A DNA stretch of 64,000 nt, taken from assembly GCF_018614135.1 (NCBI RefSeq), contig NZ_JAGGOW010000039.1, positions 1 through 64,000 of the forward strand, written 5' to 3'. The notes beneath the pieces were generated by a model, which had not been told where the DNA came from, searched no databases, and was given only the letters and a program-made list of their open reading frames with translations. This document shows, piece by piece, positions 6,516 through 15,835 of this stretch. This DNA is from Streptomyces sp. ISL-66. GTDB lineage: Bacteria > Actinomycetota > Actinomycetes > Streptomycetales > Streptomycetaceae. The position numbers were made by a program, and so were the translations under genes. How positions within the stretch are numbered: position 1 is the first letter of the stretch; each line of letters opens with the position of its first letter.

Positions 6516-7901
6516 TCAGACGGTGTGCGCGTCCGCGACCGACAGGGCCTCGTCGATGATCCGCAGGCCCTTGGCGACGTCCTCGGCCGAGATGTTGCAC
6601 GGAGGCGCCACGTGGAGGCGGTTCCCGGCGATCAGCGGCCACAGCCCGCCCTTCTTCAGGGCGGCGCCGAACTCGGCCATGGGGGCGTTGTCGGCCCCGG
6701 CGGCGTTGTACGGCACGAGCGGCTCGCGCGTCCGGCGGTCCCGTACGAGTTCCAGGGCCCAGAAGGTGCCCAGGCCCCGGACCTCCCCGACCGAGGGGTG
6801 GCGTTCGGCGAGGGCGGCGAGGCCGGGGCCCAGCAGTTCCGTGCCGGTGCGGGCGGACTGCTCGACGATGCCCTCCTCCTCCATGACGTTCACGGTGGCG
6901 ACGGCCGCGGCGCAGGCCAGCACGTGCCCGGAGTACGTCAGCCCGCCCGGGTAGGGGCGGCGGGCGAAGGTCTCGGCGATGCCGGCCGAGATGGCGACCC
7001 CGCCGAGGGGGACGTAGCCGCTGGTGATGCCCTTGGCGAAGCAGAGCAGGTCGGGGCGCACGTCCCAGTGGTCGGCGGCGAACCACTTACCGGTCCGGCC
7101 GAAGCCGACCATGATCTCGTCGAGGATGAAGACGATGCCGAAGCGGTCGCAGAGCGCGCGGACCCCGGCCAGGTAGCCGTCCGGGGGCACGAGCACGCCG
7201 GGGGCGCCGCCGACGGTCTCCAGGATGATCGCGGCGATGGACTGCGGGCCCTCGAAGACGATGGTGTCCTCCAGGTGGCGCAGGGCGCGCTCGCACTCCT
7301 CGGCGGGGGTCGCCGCGTAGAAGGGCGAGCGGTAGGCGAACGGCCCCCAGAAGTGCACGACTCCGGCGGTCGCGGTGTCGTTGCCGAAGCGGCGCGCGTC
7401 GCCCGTGAGGTTGATCGCGGTGGAGGTGGCGCCGTGGTAGGAGCGGTACGCCGAGAGGATCTTGGGCCGGTTGGTGTGCAGCCGGGCCATGCGGACGGCG
7501 TTCTCCACGGCCTCGGCGCCCGCGTTGGTGAAGAAGACCTTGTCGAGGTCGCCGGGGGTGCGCTCGGCGATCAGCCGGGCGGCCTCGGAGCGCACGTCGA
7601 CGGCGAACCCGGGTGCGACGGTGCAGAGCTTGCCGGCCTGCTCGGCGATGGCCGCGGCGACCTTCGGGTGCTGGTAGCCGATGTTCGTGTAGACGAGCGC
7701 GCTGGAGAAGTCGAGGTAGCGGTTGCCGTCGTAGTCCCAGAAGTACGAGCCCTCGGCCCCCGCGACGGCGAGTGGGTCGATGAGTTCCTGTGCGGACCAG
7801 GAGTGGAAGACGTGCTTCCGGTCGGCTTCTTTCACTGCCGCTTTGGCAGCGGCGAGGGCGTCGGCTTCTGCGTTCATGGACCGAGCGTAGTTGTCCAGCA
7901 T
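6516..7901 (-). CDS. Class III aminotransferase (PLP-dependent)
   Basis: A 461-aa cytoplasmic enzyme of aminotransferase class III. SYHGATSTAINLTGD and FFTNAGAEAVENAVRMAR are PLP and substrate contacts, FILDEIMVGFGRTGKWFA holds the cofactor-binding Asp, and CFAKGITSGYVPLGG contains the Schiff-base Lys. Overall it resembles omega-amino acid or taurine-pyruvate type enzymes, but the exact amine donor cannot be told. The ATG at 7901 is chosen because GGAGG lies 9 bases upstream; the ATG at 7877 lacks such a site. It follows the SDR gene by 74 bases on the same strand, so the pair may oxidise and transaminate one substrate. A palindrome upstream of the SDR gene may regulate both. Confidence 0.92.
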   Translation of the reverse strand: MLDNYARSMNAEADALAAAKAAVKEADRKHVFHSWSAQELIDPLAVAGAEGSYFWDYDGNRYLDFSSALVYTNIGYQHPKVAAAIAEQAGKLCTVAPGFAVDVRSEAARLIAERTPGDLDKVFFTNAGAEAVENAVRMARLHTNRPKILSAYRSYHGATSTAINLTGDARRFGNDTATAGVVHFWGPFAYRSPFYAATPAEECERALRHLEDTIVFEGPQSIAAIILETVGGAPGVLVPPDGYLAGVRALCDRFGIVFILDEIMVGFGRTGKWFAADHWDVRPDLLCFAKGITSGYVPLGGVAISAGIAETFARRPYPGGLTYSGHVLACAAAVATVNVMEEEGIVEQSARTGTELLGPGLAALAERHPSVGEVRGLGTFWALELVRDRRTREPLVPYNAAGADNAPMAEFGAALKKGGLWPLIAGNRLHVAPPCNISAEDVAKGLRIIDEALSVADAHTV

Positions 7902-7975
7902 GTGGATGCGCCTCCAGATCCCTTCCGGTGCGGCCACGTCCGCCGTGCGCGGCCCGGGCGCGGCCCGGGCGGGGA

Positions 7976-8797
7976 TCAGACGACGTGCCGGCCGCCGTCG
8001 ACGGTCAGGACGTCGCCGGTCGTGTAGTGCGCGTTCACCAGGTAGAGCGCGGCCTCGGCCACGTCGTCCGGCGTGCCCACGCGGCGCAGCGGGGTGTTCT
8101 CGGTGATCCACTCCCGCGAGCTCTCCCAGACCTCGTCCGCGCCCTCGTACCAGGGGGTGTCGATGAGGCCGGGCGCGATGGCGTTCACCCGGATGTCGGG
8201 TCCGAGCTGAGAGGCGAGCAGCCGGGTCATGTGGTTGACCGCGGCCTTGCTGACGGCGTAGGGGACGGAGCTGCCGAGCGCGCGGGTGGCGGAGACCGAG
8301 GAGATGTTGACGATCGAGGCGGTGCCGGTGCCCGGGCCGGAGCCCGGGCCCGTGCCGGAGCCGTCAGCCGTGGCGCTGTTCGCCGCGGAGGCCCGCAGGT
8401 GGGGGGTGGCGGCCGTGATCATCTGCCAGGTGCCGATGACGTTGACCTCGAAGATCTCGCGCCAGGCGTCAGCGTCCGCCGCGTCCAGGTCGCCCAGCGG
8501 GATGAAGCGGGTGACGCCCGCGTTGTTGACCAGGATGTCGAGCCGCCCGTACGTGTCGATCGCGGTTCGCACGATCCGCCGCGCGTCGGCGGCGTCGGCG
8601 ACGTCTCCGCGGACGTAGACGGCGTCCGGCAGCTCGGCGGCGAGCGCCTTGCCCGCGCTCTCGCTGCGCGCCGAGTTCAGGACGACGCGCACGCCCGCCG
8701 CGGCCAGCCTGCGGGCGATGCCGGCGCCGATGCCGGAGGAGGAGCCGGTGACGAGGGCGACGCGGGACTCGGTCGGGGCGGCCGTCGGGGCGGTCAT
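7976..8797 (-). CDS. Short-chain dehydrogenase/reductase
   Basis: A 273-aa NAD(P)-dependent oxidoreductase with the classical SDR layout. VTGSSSGIGAG near the N-terminus binds the cofactor, GDVADAAD follows strand 3, NNAGV is present, and the catalytic Ser, Tyr and Lys appear in ISSVSATRALGSSVPYAVSK. The C-terminal VLTVDGGRHVV is typical of the family. A Gly/Thr/Ser-rich insertion (GSGTGPGSGPGTGT) lies just before the catalytic Ser strand, where relatives have only a short loop. The start follows CCAGGAGGAACGCA. First gene of a probable two-gene operon with the aminotransferase. Substrate unknown. Confidence 0.92.
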   Translation of the reverse strand: MTAPTAAPTESRVALVTGSSSGIGAGIARRLAAAGVRVVLNSARSESAGKALAAELPDAVYVRGDVADAADARRIVRTAIDTYGRLDILVNNAGVTRFIPLGDLDAADADAWREIFEVNVIGTWQMITAATPHLRASAANSATADGSGTGPGSGPGTGTASIVNISSVSATRALGSSVPYAVSKAAVNHMTRLLASQLGPDIRVNAIAPGLIDTPWYEGADEVWESSREWITENTPLRRVGTPDDVAEAALYLVNAHYTTGDVLTVDGGRHVV

Positions 8798-8864
8798 TGC
8801 GTTCCTCCTGGCAGGGGCGGTTCTGTGTGCCGGACGGCCGGAGCATAACGCGAATGTCGTCTGT

Positions 8865-8893
8865 CGGAAATTCATTTCCGTTCTACGGAATTT
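8865..8893. promoter_or_regulatory. Palindromic operator candidate upstream of the SDR operon
   Basis: CGGAAATTCATTTCCG (8865-8880) is a perfect 7-2-7 palindrome, followed 5 bases later by a related half-conserved copy, CGGAATTTCGG. It lies about 70 bases upstream of the SDR start, next to a possible minus-strand -10 (TATGCT, 8851-8846). The AT-rich core resembles sites bound by Lrp/AsnC-type regulators, but no such regulator gene is in the window. Confidence 0.5.
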
Positions 8894-9060
8894 CGGCTGG
8901 GCAGGGCCGCCTCCCTTCCGGTCCGCGCCCACCGCGTTAGAGACCCGTAAAAGCCGCGCCTTCGGGCGTATGGAGCCCGTCAAGGAAGCCCGTGGGGCCT
9001 CGGAAAGGCGTTCCACTCGGAGGTGTCCGAAAAACGCCCTCGACTTTCCGGGAGCTCACG

Positions 9061-9144
9061 ATGGCCGACCTGGCCTTCGTCGTGACCACGATCGCGGTAT
9101 TCGCGCTGGTGGTACTCGTCGCCAAGGGGGTGGCCAAGCTGTGA
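9061..9144 (+). CDS. 27-aa single-TM micropeptide upstream of kdpF
   Basis: A micropeptide, MADLAFVVTTIAVFALVVLV followed by AKGVAKL, that is one transmembrane helix with a basic cytoplasmic end. GGAG lies 6 bases before the ATG. Its TGA stop overlaps the GTG start of kdpF (GTGA), implying translational coupling, so it looks like the true first gene of the kdp operon. Its size and topology copy KdpF (29 aa), which in E. coli stabilises the KdpABC complex. A second lipid-like peptide for the complex is a reasonable guess but not shown by sequence alone. Confidence 0.75.
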   Translation: MADLAFVVTTIAVFALVVLVAKGVAKL

Positions 9145-9230
9145 ACGCCGAGAACGTCGTCGGCCTGCTGGTCGCCGTCGCACTACTGGGTTACCTCGTC
9201 GTCGCCCTCGTGTTCCCGGAGAGGTTCTGA
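9141..9230 (+). CDS. kdpF: KdpF, small subunit of K+-transporting ATPase
   Basis: A 29-aa, one-helix peptide (VNAENVVGLLVAVALLGYLV, then VALVFPERF) with the typical KdpF ending, aromatic and hydrophobic residues followed by P-E-R-F. KdpF sits in the membrane beside KdpA and stabilises the KdpFABC K+ pump. The GTG start is embedded in the stop of the preceding micropeptide, and kdpA starts 6 bases after its stop. Length is exactly that of known KdpF proteins. Confidence 0.92.
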   Translation: MNAENVVGLLVAVALLGYLVVALVFPERF

Positions 9231-9236
9231 TCCCCG

Positions 9237-10916
9237 ATGAGTCCCGTCCTCGCCGGGGTGCTCCAGCTGCTCGCGCTCGCGGCGGCCCTCGCCCTCGCCC
9301 ATCGCCCGCTCGGCGACCACATGGCCCGCGTCTACTCCTCGAAGAGGCACTACGCCCCCGAGCAGTGGATCTACAAGGCCGTCGGTGCCGATCCGAACGC
9401 CGAGATGCGCTGGCCGGCGTACCTGCGCTCGGTCCTCGCCTTCTCGGCGGTGAGCGTCTTCTTCCTCTATCTCCTCCAGCGCCTGCAGGGCCGCCTGCCC
9501 GGCTCGCTCGACTTCGCCTCCATCAAGCCGGACCAGGCCTTCAACACCGCCGCCTCCTTCGTGACGAACACCGACTGGCAGTCGTACGCCGGCGAGCAGG
9601 CCATGGGACCGCTCGTCCAGACCGGCGGCCTGGCGGTGCAGAACTTCCTCTCGGCCGCGGTCGGCATGGCCGTGGCGGTGGCCCTCGTACGGGGCTTCGC
9701 GCGCTCCCGCACCGGTGAGCTCGGCAACTTCTGGTCCGACCTGGTGCGCGGCACCGTCCGCGTCCTGCTGCCGCTGTCGGTGGTCGCCGCGATCGTGCTG
9801 GTGGCCTGCGGGGTCATCCAGAATTTCGCCGGCATCCACGAGGTCGGCCAGTTCGGGAATGGGCACGGCCCCGGCGGACAGCAGCAGTGGAACGGCGGCG
9901 CGGTCGCCTCGCAGGAGGCCATCAAGGAGCTGGGCACCAACGGCGGCGCCTACTTCAACGCCAACTCCGCCCACCCCTTCGAGAACCCGACCCCCTTCTC
10001 GAACCTCTTCGAGGTCTTCCTGATCCTCCTCGTCCCCCTCTCCCTGCCCCGCACCTTCGGCCGCATGGTCGGCTCGGTCCGCCAGGGCTACGCGGTCCTC
10101 GCCACGATGGTCACCATCTGGCTCGGCTTCACGGCGCTGATGATGTGGACGGAATTCGGCCACCACGGCCCGGCGCTCCAGGCGGCGGGCGGGGCGCTGG
10201 AGGGCAAGGAGACCCGTTTCGGCATCGGCGCGTCCGCGATCTTCTCGGTCGCCACCACGCTCACCTCGACGGGTGCGGTCAACTCCTCCCACTCCTCCTA
10301 CACGGGGCTGGGCGGCGCGATCCAGCTGCTGGGCATGCAGCTCGGCGAGATAGCGCCCGGCGGCGTCGGCTCCGGCCTCTACGGCGTGCTCATCATGGCG
10401 ATCATCGCGGTGTTCATCGCCGGCCTGATGGTCGGCCGCACCCCCGAGTACCTGGGCAAGAAGATCGGCACCCGCGAGATCAAGCTCGCCGCCTGCTACA
10501 TCCTGATCACCCCGGCGCTCGTCCTCGGCTTCACGGCCCTGGCGACGGCCCTGCCCACACCCGGCCACTCGATGTCCAACGTCGGAGCGCACGGGTTCTC
10601 CGAGGTCCTCTACGCCTACACCTCGGCCGGGAACAACAACGGCTCGGCCTTCGCTGGCCTGAACGCCAACACCCAGTGGTTCAACACCACCACCGCTCTG
10701 GCCATGCTCCTCGGCCGCTTCCTGCCGATGGTCTTCGTCCTGGCCCTGGCCGGCTCGCTCGCCGAACAGCGGCCCGTCCCCGCGACGGCGGGAACGCTGC
10801 GCACCGAGAAACCGCTGTTCGCCTTCCTGCTCGTCAGCACGATCCTCATCGTCACCGGCCTCACCTACTTCCCGGCGCTGGCGCTGGGCCCGCTCGCCGA
10901 AGGGCTCGCCTCATGA
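9237..10916 (+). CDS. kdpA: KdpA, K+-transporting ATPase channel-like subunit
   Basis: A 559-aa membrane protein with about ten helices that binds and translocates K+ in the KdpFABC pump. All four pore-loop regions are visible: [46 protein letters not shown] and [13 protein letters not shown]. Length and ends are normal for the family. GGAGAGG in the end of kdpF serves as ribosome-binding site. The stop overlaps the kdpB start (ATGA), the standard coupling in this operon. Confidence 0.98.
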   Translation: MSPVLAGVLQLLALAAALALAHRPLGDHMARVYSSKRHYAPEQWIYKAVGADPNAEMRWPAYLRSVLAFSAVSVFFLYLLQRLQGRLPGSLDFASIKPDQAFNTAASFVTNTDWQSYAGEQAMGPLVQTGGLAVQNFLSAAVGMAVAVALVRGFARSRTGELGNFWSDLVRGTVRVLLPLSVVAAIVLVACGVIQNFAGIHEVGQFGNGHGPGGQQQWNGGAVASQEAIKELGTNGGAYFNANSAHPFENPTPFSNLFEVFLILLVPLSLPRTFGRMVGSVRQGYAVLATMVTIWLGFTALMMWTEFGHHGPALQAAGGALEGKETRFGIGASAIFSVATTLTSTGAVNSSHSSYTGLGGAIQLLGMQLGEIAPGGVGSGLYGVLIMAIIAVFIAGLMVGRTPEYLGKKIGTREIKLAACYILITPALVLGFTALATALPTPGHSMSNVGAHGFSEVLYAYTSAGNNNGSAFAGLNANTQWFNTTTALAMLLGRFLPMVFVLALAGSLAEQRPVPATAGTLRTEKPLFAFLLVSTILIVTGLTYFPALALGPLAEGLAS

Positions 10917-13045
10917 GCACCGTCACCCCCACCCGCGCCCCCCACGGGGACCTGCCCGGCGGCCGCGAGCCCGAGAGCGCCCGGATCGGCGCAGGCACCT
11001 TCGATCCGAAGCAGCTGCTGAAGTCCTTCCCGGACGCCGTGCGCAAGCTGGACCCGCGCGTGATGGTCAAGTCCCCGGTCATGTTCGTGGTGCTGATCGG
11101 TTCCGTCCTCACCACCGCGCTGGCCGTCCGCGACCCGGGCAACTTCTTCGGCTGGGCCATCACCACCTGGCTGTGGCTGACCACGGTCTTCGCCAACCTC
11201 GCGGAAGCCGTGGCCGAGGGCCGTGGCAAGGCCCAGGCCGACACCCTGCGCAGGGCCAAGACGGACACGGTCGCCCGTCGGCTGAACGGCCCGGCGGAGG
11301 AACAGGTCCCCGGCACGCAGCTCCGTATAGGCGACCTCGTGGTCTGCGAGGCCGGTGACGTCATCCCCGGCGACGGTGACGTGGTCGAGGGCGTCGCGTC
11401 CGTCGACGAATCCGCGATCACCGGCGAATCCGCCCCGGTCATCCGGGAGTCGGGCGGCGACCGCAGCGCCGTGACCGGCGGCACGAAGGTGCTGTCGGAC
11501 CGGATCGTCATCAAGATCACGACGAAGCCCGGCGAGACCTTCATCGACCGCATGATCCGTCTGGTCGAGGGCGCGGCCCGGCAGAAGACACCCAACGAGA
11601 TCGCGCTCAACATCCTGCTCGCCTCGCTGACCGTCGTCTTCCTGCTGGCCGTCGTCACCCTCCAGCCGTTCGCGGTGTACGCGCACGCCGAGCAGTCGAT
11701 GATCGTGCTCACGGCCCTGCTGGTCTGCCTGATCCCGACCACCATCGGCGCCCTGCTCTCCGCCATCGGCATCGCGGGCATGGACCGCCTGGTCCAGCGC
11801 AACGTGCTGGCCATGTCCGGGCGGGCCGTCGAAGCCGCGGGCGACGTCTCCACGCTCCTCCTCGACAAGACCGGCACCATCACCCTCGGCAACCGCCAGG
11901 CCTGCGCGTTCGTCCCGGTCAGCGGCGCCCTCGCCACCGAACCGGCCGACGCCACACCGGCCGACGCCGCCGAACTGGCCGCCGCCGCCCAGCTGTCCTC
12001 GCTGGCCGACGAGACCCCCGAGGGCCGCTCGATCGTGGTCCTCGCGAAGGAGAAGTACGGACTGCGCGAACGCCACCAGGGCGAGCTGACGGGAGCCGAG
12101 TGGATCCCCTTCACCGCGCGGACCCGCATGTCGGGCGTGGACGTCGACGGCCGCAAGGTCCGCAAGGGCGCCGCCGCCTCGATCACCGCGTGGGTCGGCG
12201 AGCAGGGCGGGACGGTCGCCCCGGACGCGGGCGCGAAGGTGGACGAGATCTCGGCCGCGGGCGGTACGCCGCTGCTCGTGGCCGTGGAGGACGAGCGGGG
12301 CGCCCGCGTCCTGGGGGTCATCCACCTCAAGGACGTGGTCAAGGAGGGCATGCGCGAACGCTTCGACGAACTGCGCCGCATGGGCATCAGGACCATCATG
12401 ATCACGGGAGACAACCCGCTCACCGCGAAGGCCATCGCGCAGGAGGCGGGCGTGGACGACTTCCTCGCCGAGGCCACCCCCGAGGACAAGCTGGCCCTCA
12501 TCAAGCGGGAGCAGGCGGGCGGCAAGCTCGTCGCGATGACCGGCGACGGAACCAACGACGCCCCGGCCCTCGCCCAGGCCGACGTCGGCGTCGCGATGAA
12601 CACCGGCACCTCGGCCGCCAAGGAGGCCGGGAACATGGTGGACCTGGACTCCAACCCCACCAAGCTCATCGAAATCGTGGAGATCGGCAAGCAGTTGCTG
12701 ATCACCCGAGGTGCCCTGACCACCTTCTCCATCGCCAACGACGTCGCCAAGTACTTCGCGATCATCCCCGCCATGTTCGCGGTGGTCCACCCAGGCCTGG
12801 ACAAGCTCAACGTCATGGGCCTGCACTCGCCGGACTCCGCGATCCTCTCCGCGGTCATCTTCAACGCGCTGGTCATCATCGCCCTCGTACCGCTCGCCCT
12901 GAGGGGCGTCCGGTACCGGCCCACCAGCGCGGACAAGATGCTCCGCCAGAACCTCACCCTCTACGGCCTGGGCGGCCTCATCGCCCCCTTCATCGGCATC
13001 AAGCTCATCGACATGCTCGTCTCCCTCATTCCCGGACTGCGCTGA
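10913..13045 (+). CDS. kdpB: KdpB, catalytic P-type ATPase subunit
   Basis: A 710-aa P-type ATPase that hydrolyses ATP to drive K+ uptake by KdpFABC. The phosphorylated Asp is D318 in [25 protein letters not shown] is the actuator loop, and [21 protein letters not shown] is the hinge motif near the C-terminal part. About seven transmembrane helices are present. ATG at 10913 overlaps the kdpA stop; a Thr/Pro/Gly-rich N-terminal tail of about 35 residues precedes the conserved part, as in other actinomycetes. The sensor-regulator pair kdpDE is not in the window. Confidence 0.98.
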   Translation: MSTVTPTRAPHGDLPGGREPESARIGAGTFDPKQLLKSFPDAVRKLDPRVMVKSPVMFVVLIGSVLTTALAVRDPGNFFGWAITTWLWLTTVFANLAEAVAEGRGKAQADTLRRAKTDTVARRLNGPAEEQVPGTQLRIGDLVVCEAGDVIPGDGDVVEGVASVDESAITGESAPVIRESGGDRSAVTGGTKVLSDRIVIKITTKPGETFIDRMIRLVEGAARQKTPNEIALNILLASLTVVFLLAVVTLQPFAVYAHAEQSMIVLTALLVCLIPTTIGALLSAIGIAGMDRLVQRNVLAMSGRAVEAAGDVSTLLLDKTGTITLGNRQACAFVPVSGALATEPADATPADAAELAAAAQLSSLADETPEGRSIVVLAKEKYGLRERHQGELTGAEWIPFTARTRMSGVDVDGRKVRKGAAASITAWVGEQGGTVAPDAGAKVDEISAAGGTPLLVAVEDERGARVLGVIHLKDVVKEGMRERFDELRRMGIRTIMITGDNPLTAKAIAQEAGVDDFLAEATPEDKLALIKREQAGGKLVAMTGDGTNDAPALAQADVGVAMNTGTSAAKEAGNMVDLDSNPTKLIEIVEIGKQLLITRGALTTFSIANDVAKYFAIIPAMFAVVHPGLDKLNVMGLHSPDSAILSAVIFNALVIIALVPLALRGVRYRPTSADKMLRQNLTLYGLGGLIAPFIGIKLIDMLVSLIPGLR

Positions 13046-13066
13046 ACTAGGAACGTGCTGATCTCC

Positions 13067-13705
13067 ATGAACAACTCCGTCGGCAACACGGCACGGCTCC
13101 TCGGAGCCGGCCTCCGAGCCCTGCTCGTCCTCACCGTGCTGTGCGGGGCGCTCTACCCGCTCGCCGTCACCGGCGTCGCCCAGGCCGCGTTCGGCCACCA
13201 GGCCGACGGCTCGGAGATCAAGGACGCGGGCGGCAAGGTCGTCGGCTCCTCCCTGATCGGCCAGTCGTACGGGGCGGACCCGCGCTGGTTCCGGGGCCGC
13301 CCGGCGGCGGGCCTCGCCGCGAACACCGTGAACACCCAGTACGAGCTGCTGGTCTCCGGGGCCACCAACAAGGCGGCCGACAGCCCGGAGCTGCTGGAGG
13401 CGGTCCGCGACGCCCGGGCCGGGGTGCTGCTCGACAACACCGTCCCGGGGTACGCCCCGAGCCCCTCCGAGATCCCGGCCGACGCCGTCACCTCCTCCGG
13501 CTCCGGCCTGGACCCGGACATCTCCCCGGCCTACGCGAAGCTCCAGATCCACCGCGTCGCGTGGAAGAACGGCCTGCCGGTGGCGGCGGTGGCGAAACTC
13601 GTCGCGGACCACACGAAGTCCCGCACCCTCGGCTTCATGGGCGAGCCCCGCGTGAACGTCCTGGAACTGAACGTGGCTCTGAAGGCCCTGACTCAGGGGC
13701 TGTAG
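13067..13705 (+). CDS. kdpC: KdpC, K+-transporting ATPase subunit
   Basis: A 212-aa single-span membrane protein (helix at about 15-35, large outer domain) that assists ATP binding and K+ affinity of the Kdp pump. Family features are GSSLIGQSYGADPRWFRGRP, ASGSG-like VTSSGSGLDPDISP and the ending RVNVLELNVAL. ATG at 13067 is preferred; a GTG at 13055 is in frame but sits too close to the AGGA element. It follows kdpB by 21 bases. Last gene of the operon; no kdpD or kdpE follows. Confidence 0.96.
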   Translation: MNNSVGNTARLLGAGLRALLVLTVLCGALYPLAVTGVAQAAFGHQADGSEIKDAGGKVVGSSLIGQSYGADPRWFRGRPAAGLAANTVNTQYELLVSGATNKAADSPELLEAVRDARAGVLLDNTVPGYAPSPSEIPADAVTSSGSGLDPDISPAYAKLQIHRVAWKNGLPVAAVAKLVADHTKSRTLGFMGEPRVNVLELNVALKALTQGL

Positions 13706-13784
13706 GAACGTTCCCCGGAGTCGATGACGCTTCGCCCACTACTGGGGGCACGGACGGCGCTCGCGCTTGTTCGCTCACCACGCC

Positions 13785-14774
13785 TCAACCGCGCCGTGCG
13801 CGCTTCCACAAGTCCTGCGCGAGTTTGAATGCGGCGAGGTCCGCAGTGGTGGCGAGGGCGAAGTGGGCAGGGGTGGCGCCACGTCGGGCGATGACCGCGA
13901 GCGGATGGCCCACGTCGCGCTGCTTGCTGAACTTGGTGATCTGGGACCAGGGGATGGGGCGGTTCCCGGCGGGCTCCCGGCTGATGAATCCGCCTGCGGT
14001 CAGCAGCAGTTCGGGGTGGAGGGGCAGGATGCCGGGCAGATTGAGCAATGCGGTGAGGTCCGGATCCGCGGGAGACAGACGGAACGCGCCCGCGTTGTTC
14101 AGCGCCTCGTACACCTTCGGCTTCGCCGCCTCTACGGCGATCTCCCCGACCCGTGAGACGAACTCCTGGTCCCCGGTGAAGCCCCCGATCTTCAGGGGCT
14201 CGACGTTTCCCTCCGCGCTGATCAAGAGGGTGTAGTCCGTGTTGCCGTATTGGAGGCGGGCACGGCTGTCCTCGACATAGGTGACCCGGTCCCATCTCAC
14301 CCACCGCTCCTCGCGGGAGCCCGTGCCGGGCTTGTAGCACAGCGCGTGGGTGTAGAGCTCGACCCGGCCGCCGCCCGGGAGCTCCTGCGAGCGCTCCTCC
14401 AGCGTGCCGGGGTCCGGCGGCCGGTCCCACGTGTCCAGGGCGACGCGGGCGCGGTGCCGGGCGTCGGACCTGCGCCGTTCTCCGGCGAACTGCACGTCCT
14501 CGACCCCGGCGCGTACGGCGAACCCGAGGGCACCGAGGATGACGGCTCCCCCGATGACGGAGAGGATCATCTTCTTGTTCCGCCGGTTCTCGGCGTCCTC
14601 GGCCGCGATGTCGTCGTAGCCGTACGCACCGTGCGAACCTACGCAGGAATCGCCCGGCTGCATATCGTGCCCCGCGCACTCCTTGGCCCCGTCGCCGAAG
14701 TCGGGCGTGAACCCGAAGAGGATGATCAGCGCCCCGATGGCGGCTGCCACCAGCGGCTTGGTGTACCCGCTCAC
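13785..14774 (-). CDS. Two-TM hypothetical protein
   Basis: A 329-aa protein anchored by two N-terminal helices (about residues 5-24 and 67-88) that flank a short loop with two cysteines (CAGH...SCVG). The rest is a soluble, probably cytoplasmic domain with alternating strands and helices: WDRVTYVEDSRARLQYGN, PWSQITKFSKQRDVG near the end. I do not recognise a named family; the pattern resembles PH-like membrane-anchored domains but this is weak. The start has a weak ribosome-binding site (GGAGGGGGAAAGTT). It converges with kdpC and is followed upstream by another membrane-anchored unknown on the same strand. Confidence 0.8.
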   Translation of the reverse strand: MSGYTKPLVAAAIGALIILFGFTPDFGDGAKECAGHDMQPGDSCVGSHGAYGYDDIAAEDAENRRNKKMILSVIGGAVILGALGFAVRAGVEDVQFAGERRRSDARHRARVALDTWDRPPDPGTLEERSQELPGGGRVELYTHALCYKPGTGSREERWVRWDRVTYVEDSRARLQYGNTDYTLLISAEGNVEPLKIGGFTGDQEFVSRVGEIAVEAAKPKVYEALNNAGAFRLSPADPDLTALLNLPGILPLHPELLLTAGGFISREPAGNRPIPWSQITKFSKQRDVGHPLAVIARRGATPAHFALATTADLAAFKLAQDLWKRARRG

Positions 14775-14849
14775 AACTTTCCCCCTCCATTACCGGCGGC
14801 ACCGGAGCCCGCCGATCGCATCGGCCGGCTCCCTCGCCCCTCCTGCGTG

Positions 14850-15773
14850 TCAGGCCTTGCGGCGGGCCGTGCGGTAGAGCTCGGCGGTCAGCGCGGCGGC
14901 CTCGTCCTGCGAGGCGCCCTGGCCACCGGTCTTGACCTGCGCCAACTCGAACACGTTGGCGCCCGCGACGGTGGAGTAATCGGACCAGGCGCAGACCGGG
15001 ATCTGGTAGTCCGCGTCCACGCTCTTCGAGGTCCCGTCACCCTTGGCGTGGGCGACCTTCACGTCCTGGCATTTCATCAACGCGCCCTCGAAGCCCGCCG
15101 GCTTCACCACCCTGGCCTTTCCGACGAGCTGCATTTCGACCCCTTTCCTCTTTCCGTCGCCCTTGGGGCCCTTGTTTTCGACGTTGGCGAAGTATTCGTC
15201 GAGTGCCATGGAGGGGTCGGCGATGTCGCCGTAGAGGCCATCGAAGATGAGCCGCCTGCCGCCCACCTTCGCCGGGTCGCCGGGGTCAGTGCTGTCTGCG
15301 TTGTAGATGCCGGACACGGCTCGGGCGTTGTTCACCCCGAGGCCCTGGGCCGCCTTCTTCTGGTCGGCGTTCAGCTCGTCGGGTGCGCTGCCCGGACTCG
15401 ACTTCTCGTAGGCGCCGACCGATTCCGGGGCGACGAGCTCGTAGCCCTTGGTGCTGCCGGAGATTTCACTGCTGCCCACGCTGTCAGCGGGACCGAGACC
15501 GGGACCGTGCCCCTGACCGTCACCGTCGCCGCCGCGCGCGAAGTACGCGCCGCCCGCGATGACGGCGAGGGCGACGACCGATCCGAGGATGATCCGGCCC
15601 GTCTTCTTCCTCGGAGTCGGCTGCGGCGGCCCGAACCCGCCTGGGGCGCCGTGGTGCGCGGCCTGCCGGCCGTAGGGGTTGGGTTGCTGGGGCGGGCCCC
15701 AGCTCTGCCCGCCGTACTGCTGCTGCCCGGAGGGGTCGGGCTGACCGTACGGTCCGGGCTGGTCGTGGCTCAT
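14850..15773 (-). CDS. Membrane-anchored hypothetical protein with Pro/Gln-rich N-terminus
   Basis: A 307-aa protein. Residues 1-50 are rich in Gly, Pro, Gln and Tyr (SHDQPGPYGQPDPSGQQQYG), the usual disordered cytoplasmic tail of actinobacterial membrane proteins. One helix follows (GRIILGSVVALAVIAGGAYF, about residues 54-73) after a KK pair. The remaining about 230 residues are extracytoplasmic and contain two cysteines (KCQD, VCAW) that may form a disulfide. The family is typical of Streptomyces but has no known function. The start follows ACAGGAGACAGCACGC. Same strand as the preceding unknown, so possibly co-expressed. Confidence 0.82.
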   Translation of the reverse strand: MSHDQPGPYGQPDPSGQQQYGGQSWGPPQQPNPYGRQAAHHGAPGGFGPPQPTPRKKTGRIILGSVVALAVIAGGAYFARGGDGDGQGHGPGLGPADSVGSSEISGSTKGYELVAPESVGAYEKSSPGSAPDELNADQKKAAQGLGVNNARAVSGIYNADSTDPGDPAKVGGRRLIFDGLYGDIADPSMALDEYFANVENKGPKGDGKRKGVEMQLVGKARVVKPAGFEGALMKCQDVKVAHAKGDGTSKSVDADYQIPVCAWSDYSTVAGANVFELAQVKTGGQGASQDEAAALTAELYRTARRKA

Positions 15774-15835
15774 GCGTGCTGTCTCCTGTCCCTTGATCTT
15801 CGACCGGGGGAAGCTCCCGACCGGCTCCCGGCCGG

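Noticed and set aside
8798-9060. Potassium or c-di-AMP riboswitch upstream of kdp
   Set aside because: The leader has only a weak 6-bp hairpin (GGCGTT...AACGCC, 9007-9038); I could not match conserved riboswitch blocks.
10861-13612. Long minus-strand frames opposite kdpB and kdpC (700-900 codons)
   Set aside because: Arg/Ser/Ala- or Asp/His-biased translations without domains. They are antisense shadows caused by G+C-rich third positions of kdpB and kdpC.
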